DNA of 18,358 bases from CAJPSE01 sp963514535 (GTDB lineage Bacteria; Synergistota; Synergistia; Synergistales; Aminobacteriaceae). The stretch lies in contig CAUPUB010000044.1 in assembly GCA_963514535.1 (NCBI GenBank), forward strand, positions 1-18,358. The letters are read 5' to 3'. The first letter of the stretch is position 1. Each line of letters opens with the position of its first letter. Of the stretch, positions 1 through 6,629 are shown piece by piece. The notes under the pieces were generated by a model that did not search any database, was not told the origin of the DNA, and worked only from the letters and a program-made list of their open reading frames with translations. The position numbers were made by a program, and so were the translations under genes.

Positions 1-30
1 TTCTCCTTCTTGGTCTCACTCTCCTTTGCA

Positions 31-59
31 TTGACAACCTCTTTCTCCTGTGGTTGAAT
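31..59 (+). promoter_or_regulatory. Sigma70-type promoter of the cobalamin operon
   Basis: A perfect -35 hexamer TTGACA lies at 31-36. It is followed by a 17-base spacer and a -10-like TTGAAT at 54-59, which matches TATAAT at four of six positions. Transcription would begin near 65-67, about 25 bases before the riboswitch. This is the only good promoter seen ahead of the plus-strand operon. It is inferred from consensus and spacing. Confidence 0.65.
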
Positions 60-87
60 GAATGATGTGCAGTACGCTGAAAACTGA

Positions 88-255
88 ACAGGTCCCTGCG
101 GACGCGGGAAGCGGGTGCGACGCCCGCACGGCCCCGCCACTGTGACCCGGACGAATCCGCGCGCATCACCCACTGGAGGGCCCGTTGAAAAACGTCCTCC
201 GGGAAGGGGGTGGAGGAGGATGAGGGGAAGTCAGGATATCGCGCTCGCAGGTGGA
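88..255 (+). promoter_or_regulatory. Cobalamin (B12) riboswitch
   Basis: The leader carries the hallmark conserved blocks of the cobalamin aptamer in order: GCGGGAA and GGTGCGA near 104-120, GCCCCGCCACTGTGAC at 131-146, GGGAAGG near 201-207, GGATGAG near 218-224, and a B12-box-like AGTCAGGATATCG at 230-242. The closing P1 helix is visible as CCTGCG (95-100) pairing perfectly with CGCAGG (246-251). An intrinsic terminator follows at 316-345. This is the normal layout of an OFF switch in which adenosylcobalamin binding ends transcription before cbiK. The aptamer ends are approximate. Confidence 0.95.
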
Positions 256-315
256 AGGGAAGTGATGTTTGCGTGGGCGAACTCCTTTGCAGGTAAATGG
301 CGCTGTAAAAGGGCG

Positions 316-345
316 AGACACGACGAGGAGGGCGTGTCTTTTTTT
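316..345 (+). terminator. Intrinsic terminator of the riboswitch expression platform
   Basis: A 7-bp perfect stem, AGACACG (316-322) with CGTGTCT (333-339), encloses a ten-base loop and runs directly into seven T residues (339-345). Its place between the B12 aptamer and the first gene marks it as the regulated terminator. The competing antiterminator pairing was not resolved by eye. Confidence 0.85.
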
Positions 346-399
346 GTGTCCGGCGTCCTGCTGCACGGAGCTGGACGCGATTGTGGGAGAGGAGAATGA

Positions 400-1299
400 A
401 TGATGATGAAATCCCTGTTTGCTTTTATGGCGTTCACGGTTCTTTTTGGTGCATCCGCGGCCTTCGCCGACCCTCATGACCAGGAGAAACCCGACCGGAC
501 GGGCATCCTGATCGCCTCGTTCGGGACCTCCATGCCCGAGGCGCGGAAGGCCATCGACAACCTCGTCGACAGCGCCAAAAAGTCCTTCCCCGACGCGGAG
601 GTGCGTCTGGCCTTCACGTCCAACATCATCCGCAGGAAGATCGCCCGCGAGCAGAACATCGAGGTCCCGACCCCGGTCGAGGCCCTGGCCAGGATGAACG
701 ACGAGGGCTTCACCCACGTCTACGTCATGCCCACCCACATCATCCCAGGCGAGGAGTACGACGAGATGCGGAACGTCGTCGATGCCTTCGCCTCGCTCAA
801 GGGCAAGTACGGGTTCAAGAAGATCGAGCTGGGGGTCCCCTACCTCCACAGCGTGCCCGACTGCGACCGCATGGCCAGGATCCTCATGGACCGCTTCGCG
901 CCCTACCTGAAGCAGAAGGGAACGGCGATCGTCCTGATGGGCCACGGCACGCCGCATCACATCGCCAATGCCATGTACAGCCAGCTCCAGCTCTCCCTGG
1001 ACCGCGCCGCCCACGGAAAATTCTTCCTGGGGACGGTCGAGGCGGCCCCGATGATCGAGGATGTCATCCGGGAGCTCAAGCGGAACCCCTCGATCAAGAA
1101 ACTCGTGATCTCCCCGCTCATGATCGTCGCGGGCGACCACGCCAACAACGACCTTGCTGGGGCGGACGACGACGAGTCGTGGCTGAACCTGCTCAAGAAG
1201 GCTGGCTACAAGAACATCGAGCCCTACCTGGTGGGGCTGGGCGAGGACCCGCAGATGGCGAAGGTGTTCGTGGACCGCATCCGCGAGATGATGCGGTAG
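400..1299 (+). CDS. cbiK: Exported sirohydrochlorin cobaltochelatase (CbiK, periplasmic type)
   Basis: This class II chelatase inserts Co2+ into sirohydrochlorin, the committed step of the anaerobic cobalamin pathway. The protein is 299 aa. It has the CbiK core opening LIASFGTS near residue 40, and the two metal-binding and catalytic histidines of the family are visible at H182 (in MGHGTPHH) and H247 (in AGDHANND). The N-terminus is a classic signal peptide: MMMK, a hydrophobic run, then a likely cleavage after AFA near residue 23. The enzyme should therefore be exported, like the periplasmic CbiK of Desulfovibrio vulgaris. The start at 400 follows a GAGAGGAG ribosome site; ATGs at 403 and 406 are equally possible. 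It is the first gene behind the riboswitch and precedes an ABC importer. No cytoplasmic chelatase is present in the window. Confidence 0.93.
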   Translation: MMMKSLFAFMAFTVLFGASAAFADPHDQEKPDRTGILIASFGTSMPEARKAIDNLVDSAKKSFPDAEVRLAFTSNIIRRKIAREQNIEVPTPVEALARMNDEGFTHVYVMPTHIIPGEEYDEMRNVVDAFASLKGKYGFKKIELGVPYLHSVPDCDRMARILMDRFAPYLKQKGTAIVLMGHGTPHHIANAMYSQLQLSLDRAAHGKFFLGTVEAAPMIEDVIRELKRNPSIKKLVISPLMIVAGDHANNDLAGADDDESWLNLLKKAGYKNIEPYLVGLGEDPQMAKVFVDRIREMMR

Positions 1300-1351
1300 G
1301 GTTTTTCTTCAACTTTCCCGATTTCCTTTTCCACCCGGCATCGGGCAGGCG

Positions 1352-2356
1352 ATGGATATCTCCGCACACCGGTCGGAACGGGGACGCCGGCGATGGGTCC
1401 TCGGGGCGGTGCTGCTGGGGCTCCTGGCGTCCACGGCGGTCTGGCGGCTCGCGCTGGGGGAGTGGGACATCCCGCTCTCCCGCGTGGCCGCCCTGCTGTG
1501 GCCCGGACTGCCCGAGGCGGAGCGTACCCTGCCCGAGGCGCTGATCGTCCGGACGGTCCGGCTGCCCCGCCTCCTCGCCGCCGTCGGGACGGGCGGCCTG
1601 CTGGCGGTCTCCGGGGCGGTGCTCCAGGGTCTTCTCTCAAATCCGCTGGCCGAGCCCTACACCCTGGGCATCGCCGCCGGGGCGGCCTTCGGCGGGGCCT
1701 GCGGCCTCATCCTCAACTCCGCCCTGGTGACGCCCATGGCCTTTGCGGGCGCCGTCGCCGCGCTGTGGCTCGTCGGGCTCATCGCCTGGCGGAGCGGAGG
1801 GGGCGGGGCGCATCTGGTCCTGGCGGGGGTGATCGCCAACGCGGTCCTCTCCGCCGGGGTGACGTTTCTCAAGGCCGTAGCGGACGATCGGCTGGGGGCC
1901 ATTGTCCTGTGGCTGATGGGCAGCTTCTCCGGGGCGGGGCCCGAGGGGGCCGCCGCCGTCTGGGCGGCCGCGGTTCTCGTTCTGCTCCCCGCCTGGGCCT
2001 GCGGCCCCATGCTCGACGCGGTGTCGCTGGGCGAGGGGCGGGGCGCGATGCTGGGCGTCGACGAGGCGAAGCTGCGGCGTCTCCTGCTCTGCGCCGCGTC
2101 CCTGGGAACCGCCGCGGCGGTAAGCCGGTTCGGCATCGTGGGGTTCGTGGGGCTCGTCGTCCCGCACCTCGTCCGCCTGACGGTCGGCCCCGCCCATCGG
2201 CCTCTGTCGCTGCTCTGCTTCCTGGCGGGGGGGACCCTGCTGGCCGCTGCGGACGGGTTCGCCCAGCGGATGGGCGAGCTGCCGGTCGGCGTGCTCACCG
2301 CGCTGATCGGAGGGCCCTTTTTCTGCTGGCTCCTGATGCGGCGCGGGGCACGGTGA
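1352..2356 (+). CDS. btuC: FecCD/BtuC-type ABC transporter permease
   Basis: This is a 334-aa polytopic membrane protein of the BtuC/FecCD family, the permease half of an importer for corrinoids, haem or siderophores. It has an N-terminal transmembrane segment after a basic stretch (residues about 14-33). The family block AEPYTLGIAAGAAFG follows at about residues 101-115, then several more hydrophobic helices, and near residue 270 the loop GIVGFVGLVVPHLVRL, which in BtuC lies next to the ATPase contact. Length is normal. It sits 52 bases after cbiK, and its stop is four bases before the ATPase start, so the three importer genes form one unit. Control by the B12 riboswitch favours a corrinoid or cobalt-tetrapyrrole substrate, but the family alone does not fix it. 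Confidence 0.9.
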   Translation: MDISAHRSERGRRRWVLGAVLLGLLASTAVWRLALGEWDIPLSRVAALLWPGLPEAERTLPEALIVRTVRLPRLLAAVGTGGLLAVSGAVLQGLLSNPLAEPYTLGIAAGAAFGGACGLILNSALVTPMAFAGAVAALWLVGLIAWRSGGGGAHLVLAGVIANAVLSAGVTFLKAVADDRLGAIVLWLMGSFSGAGPEGAAAVWAAAVLVLLPAWACGPMLDAVSLGEGRGAMLGVDEAKLRRLLLCAASLGTAAAVSRFGIVGFVGLVVPHLVRLTVGPAHRPLSLLCFLAGGTLLAAADGFAQRMGELPVGVLTALIGGPFFCWLLMRRGAR

Positions 2357-2360
2357 CCCG

Positions 2361-3134
2361 ATGGCGCGGCCGTCCTTCCGGTTCGGGGACCTGACGTCCT
2401 GCTACGGCGAGCGTTCCGTCCTGGATGGGCTCGATGGGGAGATAGCCTCAGGCTGCCTGACGGCCCTGATCGGACCCAACGGCAGCGGCAAGAGCACCCT
2501 GCTCCGGGTCCTGGCGGGACTGCAGCCCTACAGGGGGACCCTGACCCTGGACGGGCGTGAGGCCCGGACCCTCTCCCGGCGGGAGTTCGGGCGCCGGGTG
2601 GGCGTGGTCCCTCAGCAGTTCCGAACGGTCTACCCCTTCTCCGTATGGGAGGTTATCGGGATGGGACGCCTTCCGCATCGGGGCCTGTTCTCGCGGCTGA
2701 CCGGGGAGGACGAGGAGCGCATCGCGGCGGCGGCGGAGCGCATGGATGTGGCCCACCTGCTGCTGCGCCGCGCGACGGAGCTGTCGGGCGGAGAGGCGCA
2801 GCGCGTGCTGCTGGCCTCCGTGCTCGCCCAGGACCCCCCGATCCTCTTGCTGGACGAGCCCACGTCGGCGCTCGACCCCAACCAGGCGGCCCGCGTGTTC
2901 TCCGTCCTGAGAACCCTGGCGCGGGAGGGAAAGACCGTCGTCGCCGCTGCCCATGACCTCAATGCCGCGCTGCCCTTCTCTGACTCCTTCATGGCCCTGA
3001 GGGACGGGCGGCTGACGGCGCAGGGCCCGGCGTCCGCTCTGGACAAAGAGACCTTGAAAGGGCTTTATGGAGCGGAGTTTCTGCCCTATCGATCCGAAAG
3101 GGGGGACGTGCTGTGGCGCGCCCTGGCGGAATGA
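2361..3134 (+). CDS. btuD: BtuD-type ABC transporter ATP-binding protein
   Basis: This 257-aa cytoplasmic ATPase drives the adjacent permease. All ABC motifs are present: Walker A GPNGSGKS (residues 38-45), Q-loop in VPQQF (83-87), signature LSGGE (141-145), Walker B ILLLDE (161-166) and the switch histidine H198 in AAHDLN. It belongs to the FecE/BtuD subgroup that pairs with FecCD permeases. It starts four bases after the btuC stop, consistent with translational coupling. The C-terminal tail (residues 225-257) is the usual short extension of this group. Nothing essential is missing. Confidence 0.92.
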   Translation: MARPSFRFGDLTSCYGERSVLDGLDGEIASGCLTALIGPNGSGKSTLLRVLAGLQPYRGTLTLDGREARTLSRREFGRRVGVVPQQFRTVYPFSVWEVIGMGRLPHRGLFSRLTGEDEERIAAAAERMDVAHLLLRRATELSGGEAQRVLLASVLAQDPPILLLDEPTSALDPNQAARVFSVLRTLAREGKTVVAAAHDLNAALPFSDSFMALRDGRLTAQGPASALDKETLKGLYGAEFLPYRSERGDVLWRALAE

Positions 3135-3180
3135 ACGACAGAATGAACGATACGATGAAGACAACGAACGGTGGGACGAC

Positions 3181-3225
3181 GGAGGGGCTCCGCCCCTCCA
3201 CCCCGTCAGGGGCCGTAGGCCCCTG
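3181..3225. repeat. GC-rich twin-hairpin repeat, copy 1 (btuD/btuF junction)
   Basis: There are two back-to-back perfect hairpins. GGAGGGGC and GCCCCTCC pair across a 3-base loop (3181-3199). CAGGGGCC and GGCCCCTG pair across a 3-base loop (3207-3225). The second hairpin is nearly the same as those at 5015-5033 and 9045-9063, which marks a dispersed repeat family. An open frame crosses this copy, but the likely btuF start lies downstream, so it is probably untranslated spacer. Confidence 0.75.
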
Positions 3226-3253
3226 CACCCCGTTTAAAAGGCACGAAAAAAAG

Positions 3254-4099
3254 ATGGGGCTGCTCCTGCTGGTGACTCTTCTGTTTTGCGCCTGTGCCCC
3301 GGCGGTCCTTGCCGCGCCGCTGCGCGTGGTCTCGCTCTATCCCGGTCACACGGACAACGTGCTTGCCTTGGGGGGCGGGGAACTCCTGGTCGGGGTCTCC
3401 GAGAACGACGACCCCGACCTGCTCCCGAACCTGCCCCGCTTCTCGCCCAAGGCGGGGGCGGAGTCCATCCTGGCGGCGAAGCCCGACGTGGTGCTCCTGC
3501 GCGGGCAGGTGGAGCGGATGAACCCCAACCTGTCGGGGGTGCTTACCCGCGCCGGCGTGAGGGTGGAGGTGCTCGACCCGCCCGGGTGGGACGGGTTTGC
3601 CGACTACCTGCGGGCGCTTGCCGACGCGTTGGGGCTGGAGCCCGAGGCGGGCGTCCGGCGGCTCGAGACGCTTCGAACGGAGATTGCGGCCGAGGCCCGG
3701 GCGGCCCGCGGGGAGAGGAGCGCCCCGCGCGTCTTCGTGGAGGCCACGGCCAGGGAGCTCCATACCTGCGCGCCCGACTCCTGGGCCGCGCGGCTGGTGG
3801 CGCTGGCCGGAGGGGAGAACGCGGCCGCGGGCGCCGTGCCCCTGAGGGCCGGGAGCGCCCTGGCGCCCTGGGGGCTGGAGCGCGTGCTCGGGGCCGCCAA
3901 TGGCGGGTTGGACGTCTACCTCGTCCAGCACGGCGCGATGAACGCCTCCACGGCGGAGGACGTGCGCCGCCGGCCCTGGGCCGGGGCCCTGTCCCATGTC
4001 CGGGTGGCCGAGGTGCCCGAGAGCTGGCTCAGCCGGCCCTCGCTGCTTGGGCTCGAACGGGGCGGCAGGGCCCTGATCCGCATCTTTTACGGGGAGTGA
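3254..4099 (+). CDS. btuF: BtuF-type periplasmic substrate-binding protein
   Basis: This is the solute-binding component of the importer, 281 aa from the ATG at 3254. The chosen start gives a textbook signal peptide (MGLLLLVTLLFCACAPAVLA, cleavage before APLRVV). The frame stays open upstream to 3113, but that would place 47 unlikely residues, encoded partly by a hairpin repeat, before the signal peptide. The mature protein begins with the family pattern RVVSLYPGHTDNVLALG and continues with AAKPDVVLLRG, as in BtuF/FhuD-like binding proteins (PF01497). The ribosome site before 3254 is weak (purine-rich GAAAAAAAG). A lipoprotein cysteine within FCAC is a weak alternative to signal peptidase I cleavage. 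It ends four bases before cbiL. The likely ligand is a corrinoid or a cobalt tetrapyrrole, by context only. Confidence 0.85.
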   Translation: MGLLLLVTLLFCACAPAVLAAPLRVVSLYPGHTDNVLALGGGELLVGVSENDDPDLLPNLPRFSPKAGAESILAAKPDVVLLRGQVERMNPNLSGVLTRAGVRVEVLDPPGWDGFADYLRALADALGLEPEAGVRRLETLRTEIAAEARAARGERSAPRVFVEATARELHTCAPDSWAARLVALAGGENAAAGAVPLRAGSALAPWGLERVLGAANGGLDVYLVQHGAMNASTAEDVRRRPWAGALSHVRVAEVPESWLSRPSLLGLERGGRALIRIFYGE

Positions 4100-4103
4100 T
4101 CGC

Positions 4104-4793
4104 TTGAGGCTGATCGTCGCGGGGGTGGGGCCGGGCGACCCCGACATGGTGACGGCGGGGGCGCTTCGCGCCCTCGAGGATGCGGACCTGGTGCTGATCC
4201 CGCACTCGCGGGACGGGAGGCCGAGCGTCGCGGAGGGGGCGGTGCGCGCCCACCTGAGGGATGGCGCCACCGTGCCGGTGGTCTTCCCCATGATTCACGA
4301 CGCGCACGGGCGCGACGCCGCCCTGAGGAGGCGGCTGGAGGAGCTCCGCCCCCGGTGGGAGGGCGCGGAGAACGTCGTATTGCCGGTGATCGGGGACTCG
4401 GCGCTCTATGCGACCGGCGCCTACCTCTACGACGTCTGGAAGGAGCTGGTCCCGGACCTGGAGCTCGTTCTCGTGCCCGGAGTGTCCGCGCACTCCCTGG
4501 CCGCGGCCTGCGCGCGGCGCTTCCTGGCGTTGGGGGAGGACGTGCTCTGCATCGTCCCCGGCACGGCGGAGCCCGGAAGGATCGAGGCGGCCCTGAGGGC
4601 CGCGGACGCCGCGGCGCTCTACAAGCCGAGCGCGCTGGGGGACGGGCTGCGCCCGCTGGTGTTGCGCGCGGGGCCCTGGCGGGAGATGGTCCGGGTGGAC
4701 CGGGCGGGGCTGCCGGACGAGCGTATCCTCTCCGGGGACGAGGCGCTTGCGGCGGCCGGGGAGTATCTGTCGGTCCTGCTGCTCTGGCGTTAG
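4104..4793 (+). CDS. cbiL: Cobalt-factor II C20-methyltransferase (CbiL)
   Basis: CbiL is the SAM-dependent methyltransferase that methylates C20 of cobalt-factor II to give cobalt-factor III. At 229 aa it has the standard length and the tetrapyrrole methylase fold. The N-terminal GVGPGDPDMVTAGA loop (residues about 6-19) is followed by PHSRDGRPSVAEG, where CbiL/CobI proteins carry a P-x-S-x-A segment. GDSALYATGAYLYD then VPGVSAHSLAAA form the SAM pocket. It uses a TTG start, placed eight bases after GGGGAG and four bases after the btuF stop. CbiL is favoured over other methylases because cbiF, cbiH and cbiE are clearly assigned elsewhere in the operon. Confidence 0.9.
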   Translation: MRLIVAGVGPGDPDMVTAGALRALEDADLVLIPHSRDGRPSVAEGAVRAHLRDGATVPVVFPMIHDAHGRDAALRRRLEELRPRWEGAENVVLPVIGDSALYATGAYLYDVWKELVPDLELVLVPGVSAHSLAAACARRFLALGEDVLCIVPGTAEPGRIEAALRAADAAALYKPSALGDGLRPLVLRAGPWREMVRVDRAGLPDERILSGDEALAAAGEYLSVLLLWR

Positions 4794-4839
4794 CTTTTAA
4801 GGGAATGCTGAATTAGTGAAGCCCCCCTGATGAAGCCCC

Positions 4840-4884
4840 TAAGCGACCCGCTCAACTCGCTTCTGCTCGTTGGCGGTCTGCTTA
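4840..4884. repeat. REP-like imperfect palindrome (TAAGCGAC / GTCTGCTTA family), copy 1
   Basis: Arms at 4840-4851 and 4873-4884 pair as TAAGC-GCTTA outside and CCGC-GCGG inside, with an unpaired or wobble GAC/TCT step between. The same step is kept in the copies at 17990-18034 and 18166-18222. The preceding TGATGAAGC and trailing TATGTG are also shared with the copy at 17978-18038. It lies in the 280-base gap between cbiL and the membrane-protein gene. That gap otherwise holds only the hairpins at 4931-5033 and no recognisable gene. Confidence 0.7.
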
Positions 4885-4930
4885 TGTGGGACCCCAGCTT
4901 GGCAGTTGATGGGTAAAACCTGCCGGGGCC

Positions 4931-5033
4931 GCCGCTATCAGGATAGCGGCGTGGGGGGTGGGGGCGAAGCCCCCATATTAATGAGCGCCGGGGAACACGT
5001 TCCCCGGCTGGGGTGCAGGGGCAAGGCCCCTGC
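4931..5033. repeat. GC-rich hairpin cluster, copy 2
   Basis: Four hairpins stand in a row. GCCGCTATC pairs with GATAGCGGC (4931-4950), GGGGGC with GCCCCC (4960-4974), GCCGGGGAA with TTCCCCGGC (4987-5008), and GCAGGGGC with GCCCCTGC (5015-5033). The last matches copies 1 and 3. The T-rich tail of an intrinsic terminator is absent, so the cluster is more likely a repeat, or an mRNA stability or attenuation element, than a plain terminator. Confidence 0.75.
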
Positions 5034-5073
5034 GTCCGTCTTCGTGGCGTGATGTTGAGGTGTGAGGTATTCG

Positions 5074-5970
5074 ATGGAGTTGAAGGCACTTCTCCGGGGC
5101 GAGCTCTGGCTGACGTTCGATATCCTGCTGGGGCTCCTGATCGGGGATCTGGTGCTGCGGTGGGGGCTGGCCGACCGGCTGATGCGGAGGATGATGCCCT
5201 GGCTGCGCCGGCACGGCATCGGTCCTCTGGTGGGGCTTGCTTTGACGCTCAGCCTGGGGTCGGCCAAGGCGGGGGCGGCGGTCCTGGCGTCCGCGCTCTC
5301 CGAGGGGCGGATCGACCGGCACACCGCGCTCTGGGGCACACTGTCGCTGGCCTTTCCCGCGTACCTGCGGCGGTGGCCGGCGACGCTGGTGCTCTCCGTG
5401 AGCATGACGGGGCTTGTGGGCGGGATATTCGCCCTGGTCCTCATCCTGCGCAGCCTGGTCCGTTTTGCGCTGGTGGTGTGCGTCCTGCGCTCGCGGGAGT
5501 CCGGCGAGCTCCCTCGGGAGGAGGTCCCCGGTCGGCGGAGGATGGGCTGGGGCTTCTATCGAAAACTCGGGGTGACGTTGCCGCTGGCCTGGTTCTTCTA
5601 CGCCGTTGCCTTCGCGCTGGTGCCCTATGCGGAGTCCGCGTTTCGGCGGTGGTTCATGGGGGGCTCCTTTCTGCCCCTCGCGGGCTGGACCGTGGCGGCC
5701 GCGTCCGTGGCGCACGTATCCGCGGCCCTGGCCCTGACGGGCGGGAGCCTCGCGGCGGGGGAGCTCTCCGCCGCTCAGGCGGTCTTTGCGCTGCTCCTGG
5801 GGAACGGCCTGGGGATCGTCACCCGTGCGCTGCGGCAGAACGCGGGCTATTACTTTGGGCTCTTTCCGGCGGGGCTGGCGCGGTCGATGCTGTTCTGGAA
5901 CGTCGGGACGGTGGCCCTTCTGACGGGGCTGAGCCTGGCCCTGGCGGCCGTGCCGCTCCTGCTGGGGTAG
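5074..5970 (+). CDS. Polytopic membrane protein, nucleoside-recognition (Gate)-like, of the cob operon
   Basis: This is a 298-aa integral membrane protein with about eight hydrophobic segments. The N-terminal part (WLTFDILLGLLIGDLVLRWG, then LVGLALTLSLGSAKAGAAVL) resembles nucleoside-recognition/Gate-domain membrane proteins, which are often described only as conserved hypotheticals. A hydrophilic basic loop (residues about 140-165) separates two halves. The C-terminal half has GNGLGIVTRALRQNAGYYFGLFPAGLAR. The start at 5074 fits the GTGAGGT ribosome site; a GTG at 5062 is in frame but has only one base between it and its purine run. The gene lies inside the cobalamin operon between cbiL and cbiC, behind the B12 riboswitch. 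A role in moving cobalt, a corrinoid intermediate or a pathway substrate is an inference, and the family assignment is moderate. Confidence 0.7.
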   Translation: MELKALLRGELWLTFDILLGLLIGDLVLRWGLADRLMRRMMPWLRRHGIGPLVGLALTLSLGSAKAGAAVLASALSEGRIDRHTALWGTLSLAFPAYLRRWPATLVLSVSMTGLVGGIFALVLILRSLVRFALVVCVLRSRESGELPREEVPGRRRMGWGFYRKLGVTLPLAWFFYAVAFALVPYAESAFRRWFMGGSFLPLAGWTVAAASVAHVSAALALTGGSLAAGELSAAQAVFALLLGNGLGIVTRALRQNAGYYFGLFPAGLARSMLFWNVGTVALLTGLSLALAAVPLLLG

Positions 5971-6007
5971 GGCCGCAGGGCGCATTTTGAGGCGGGAGGC
6001 GTTGGGT

Positions 6008-6622
6008 ATGATGGGACCGGAGGAGATCGAACGGGCCAGCATGGCCATCATCGGGCGGGAGATGGGGGATTGGGCGGGCCCCGCGGAGAACCTGCCCGTC
6101 CTCAAGCGGGTGATCCACACGACGGCGGACTTCGATTTCGTCCGGAACCTGCTCTTTTCCCCGAATGCGGTTCGGTTGGGTCGCGAGGCGCTGCGGCGCG
6201 GCGTCACGGTGGTCACGGATACGGCCATGGCGGCGGCGGGGATCGGCAAGCCGGCGGCCGCGCGCTGGGGCGTTTCGGTGGTCTGCCGCATGGCGAACCC
6301 CGACGTGAGGGACGAGGCGCTGCGGCGCGGCGTCACGCGGGCCGTGGTGAGCATGGAAAGGGCCGTGGCGGAGACGCCGGATGCGATCTTCGCTATCGGC
6401 AACGCGCCGACGGCGCTGATTCGCCTCTGCGAGCTGGTCCGCGAGGGGGCGGCCCGCCCCTCGCTGGTGGTCGGCGTCCCCGTGGGGTTCGTCAACGTCG
6501 TGGAGTCCAAGGAGATGCTGGCGGCCACGGATGTGCCGTACATCGCCGCGATGGGGCGCAAGGGCGGGTCTCCCGTGGCCTCGGCCGTGGTCAACGCGCT
6601 CCTCTACGGCATGGAGCCGTAG
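6008..6622 (+). CDS. cbiC: Cobalt-precorrin-8 methylmutase (CbiC)
   Basis: CbiC moves the C11 methyl group to C12, turning cobalt-precorrin-8 into cobyrinate. The 204-aa protein carries the family core from EIERASMAII through LPVLKRVIHTTADFDF; H37 in VIHTT is the catalytic histidine of the CobH/CbiC family. Later blocks DTAMAAAGI and AIGNAPTAL, then GVPVGFVNVVESKE, are also characteristic. The ATG at 6008 lies eight bases after GGGAGG; an in-frame TTG at 5987 would begin before that ribosome site and is rejected. It ends eight bases before cbiD. Confidence 0.95.
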   Translation: MMGPEEIERASMAIIGREMGDWAGPAENLPVLKRVIHTTADFDFVRNLLFSPNAVRLGREALRRGVTVVTDTAMAAAGIGKPAAARWGVSVVCRMANPDVRDEALRRGVTRAVVSMERAVAETPDAIFAIGNAPTALIRLCELVREGAARPSLVVGVPVGFVNVVESKEMLAATDVPYIAAMGRKGGSPVASAVVNALLYGMEP

Positions 6623-6629
6623 TGCGGCG

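Noticed and set aside
115..399. 94-codon plus-strand frame across the leader
   Set aside because: It covers the conserved blocks of the B12 riboswitch and the terminator, and its sequence has no protein-like character.
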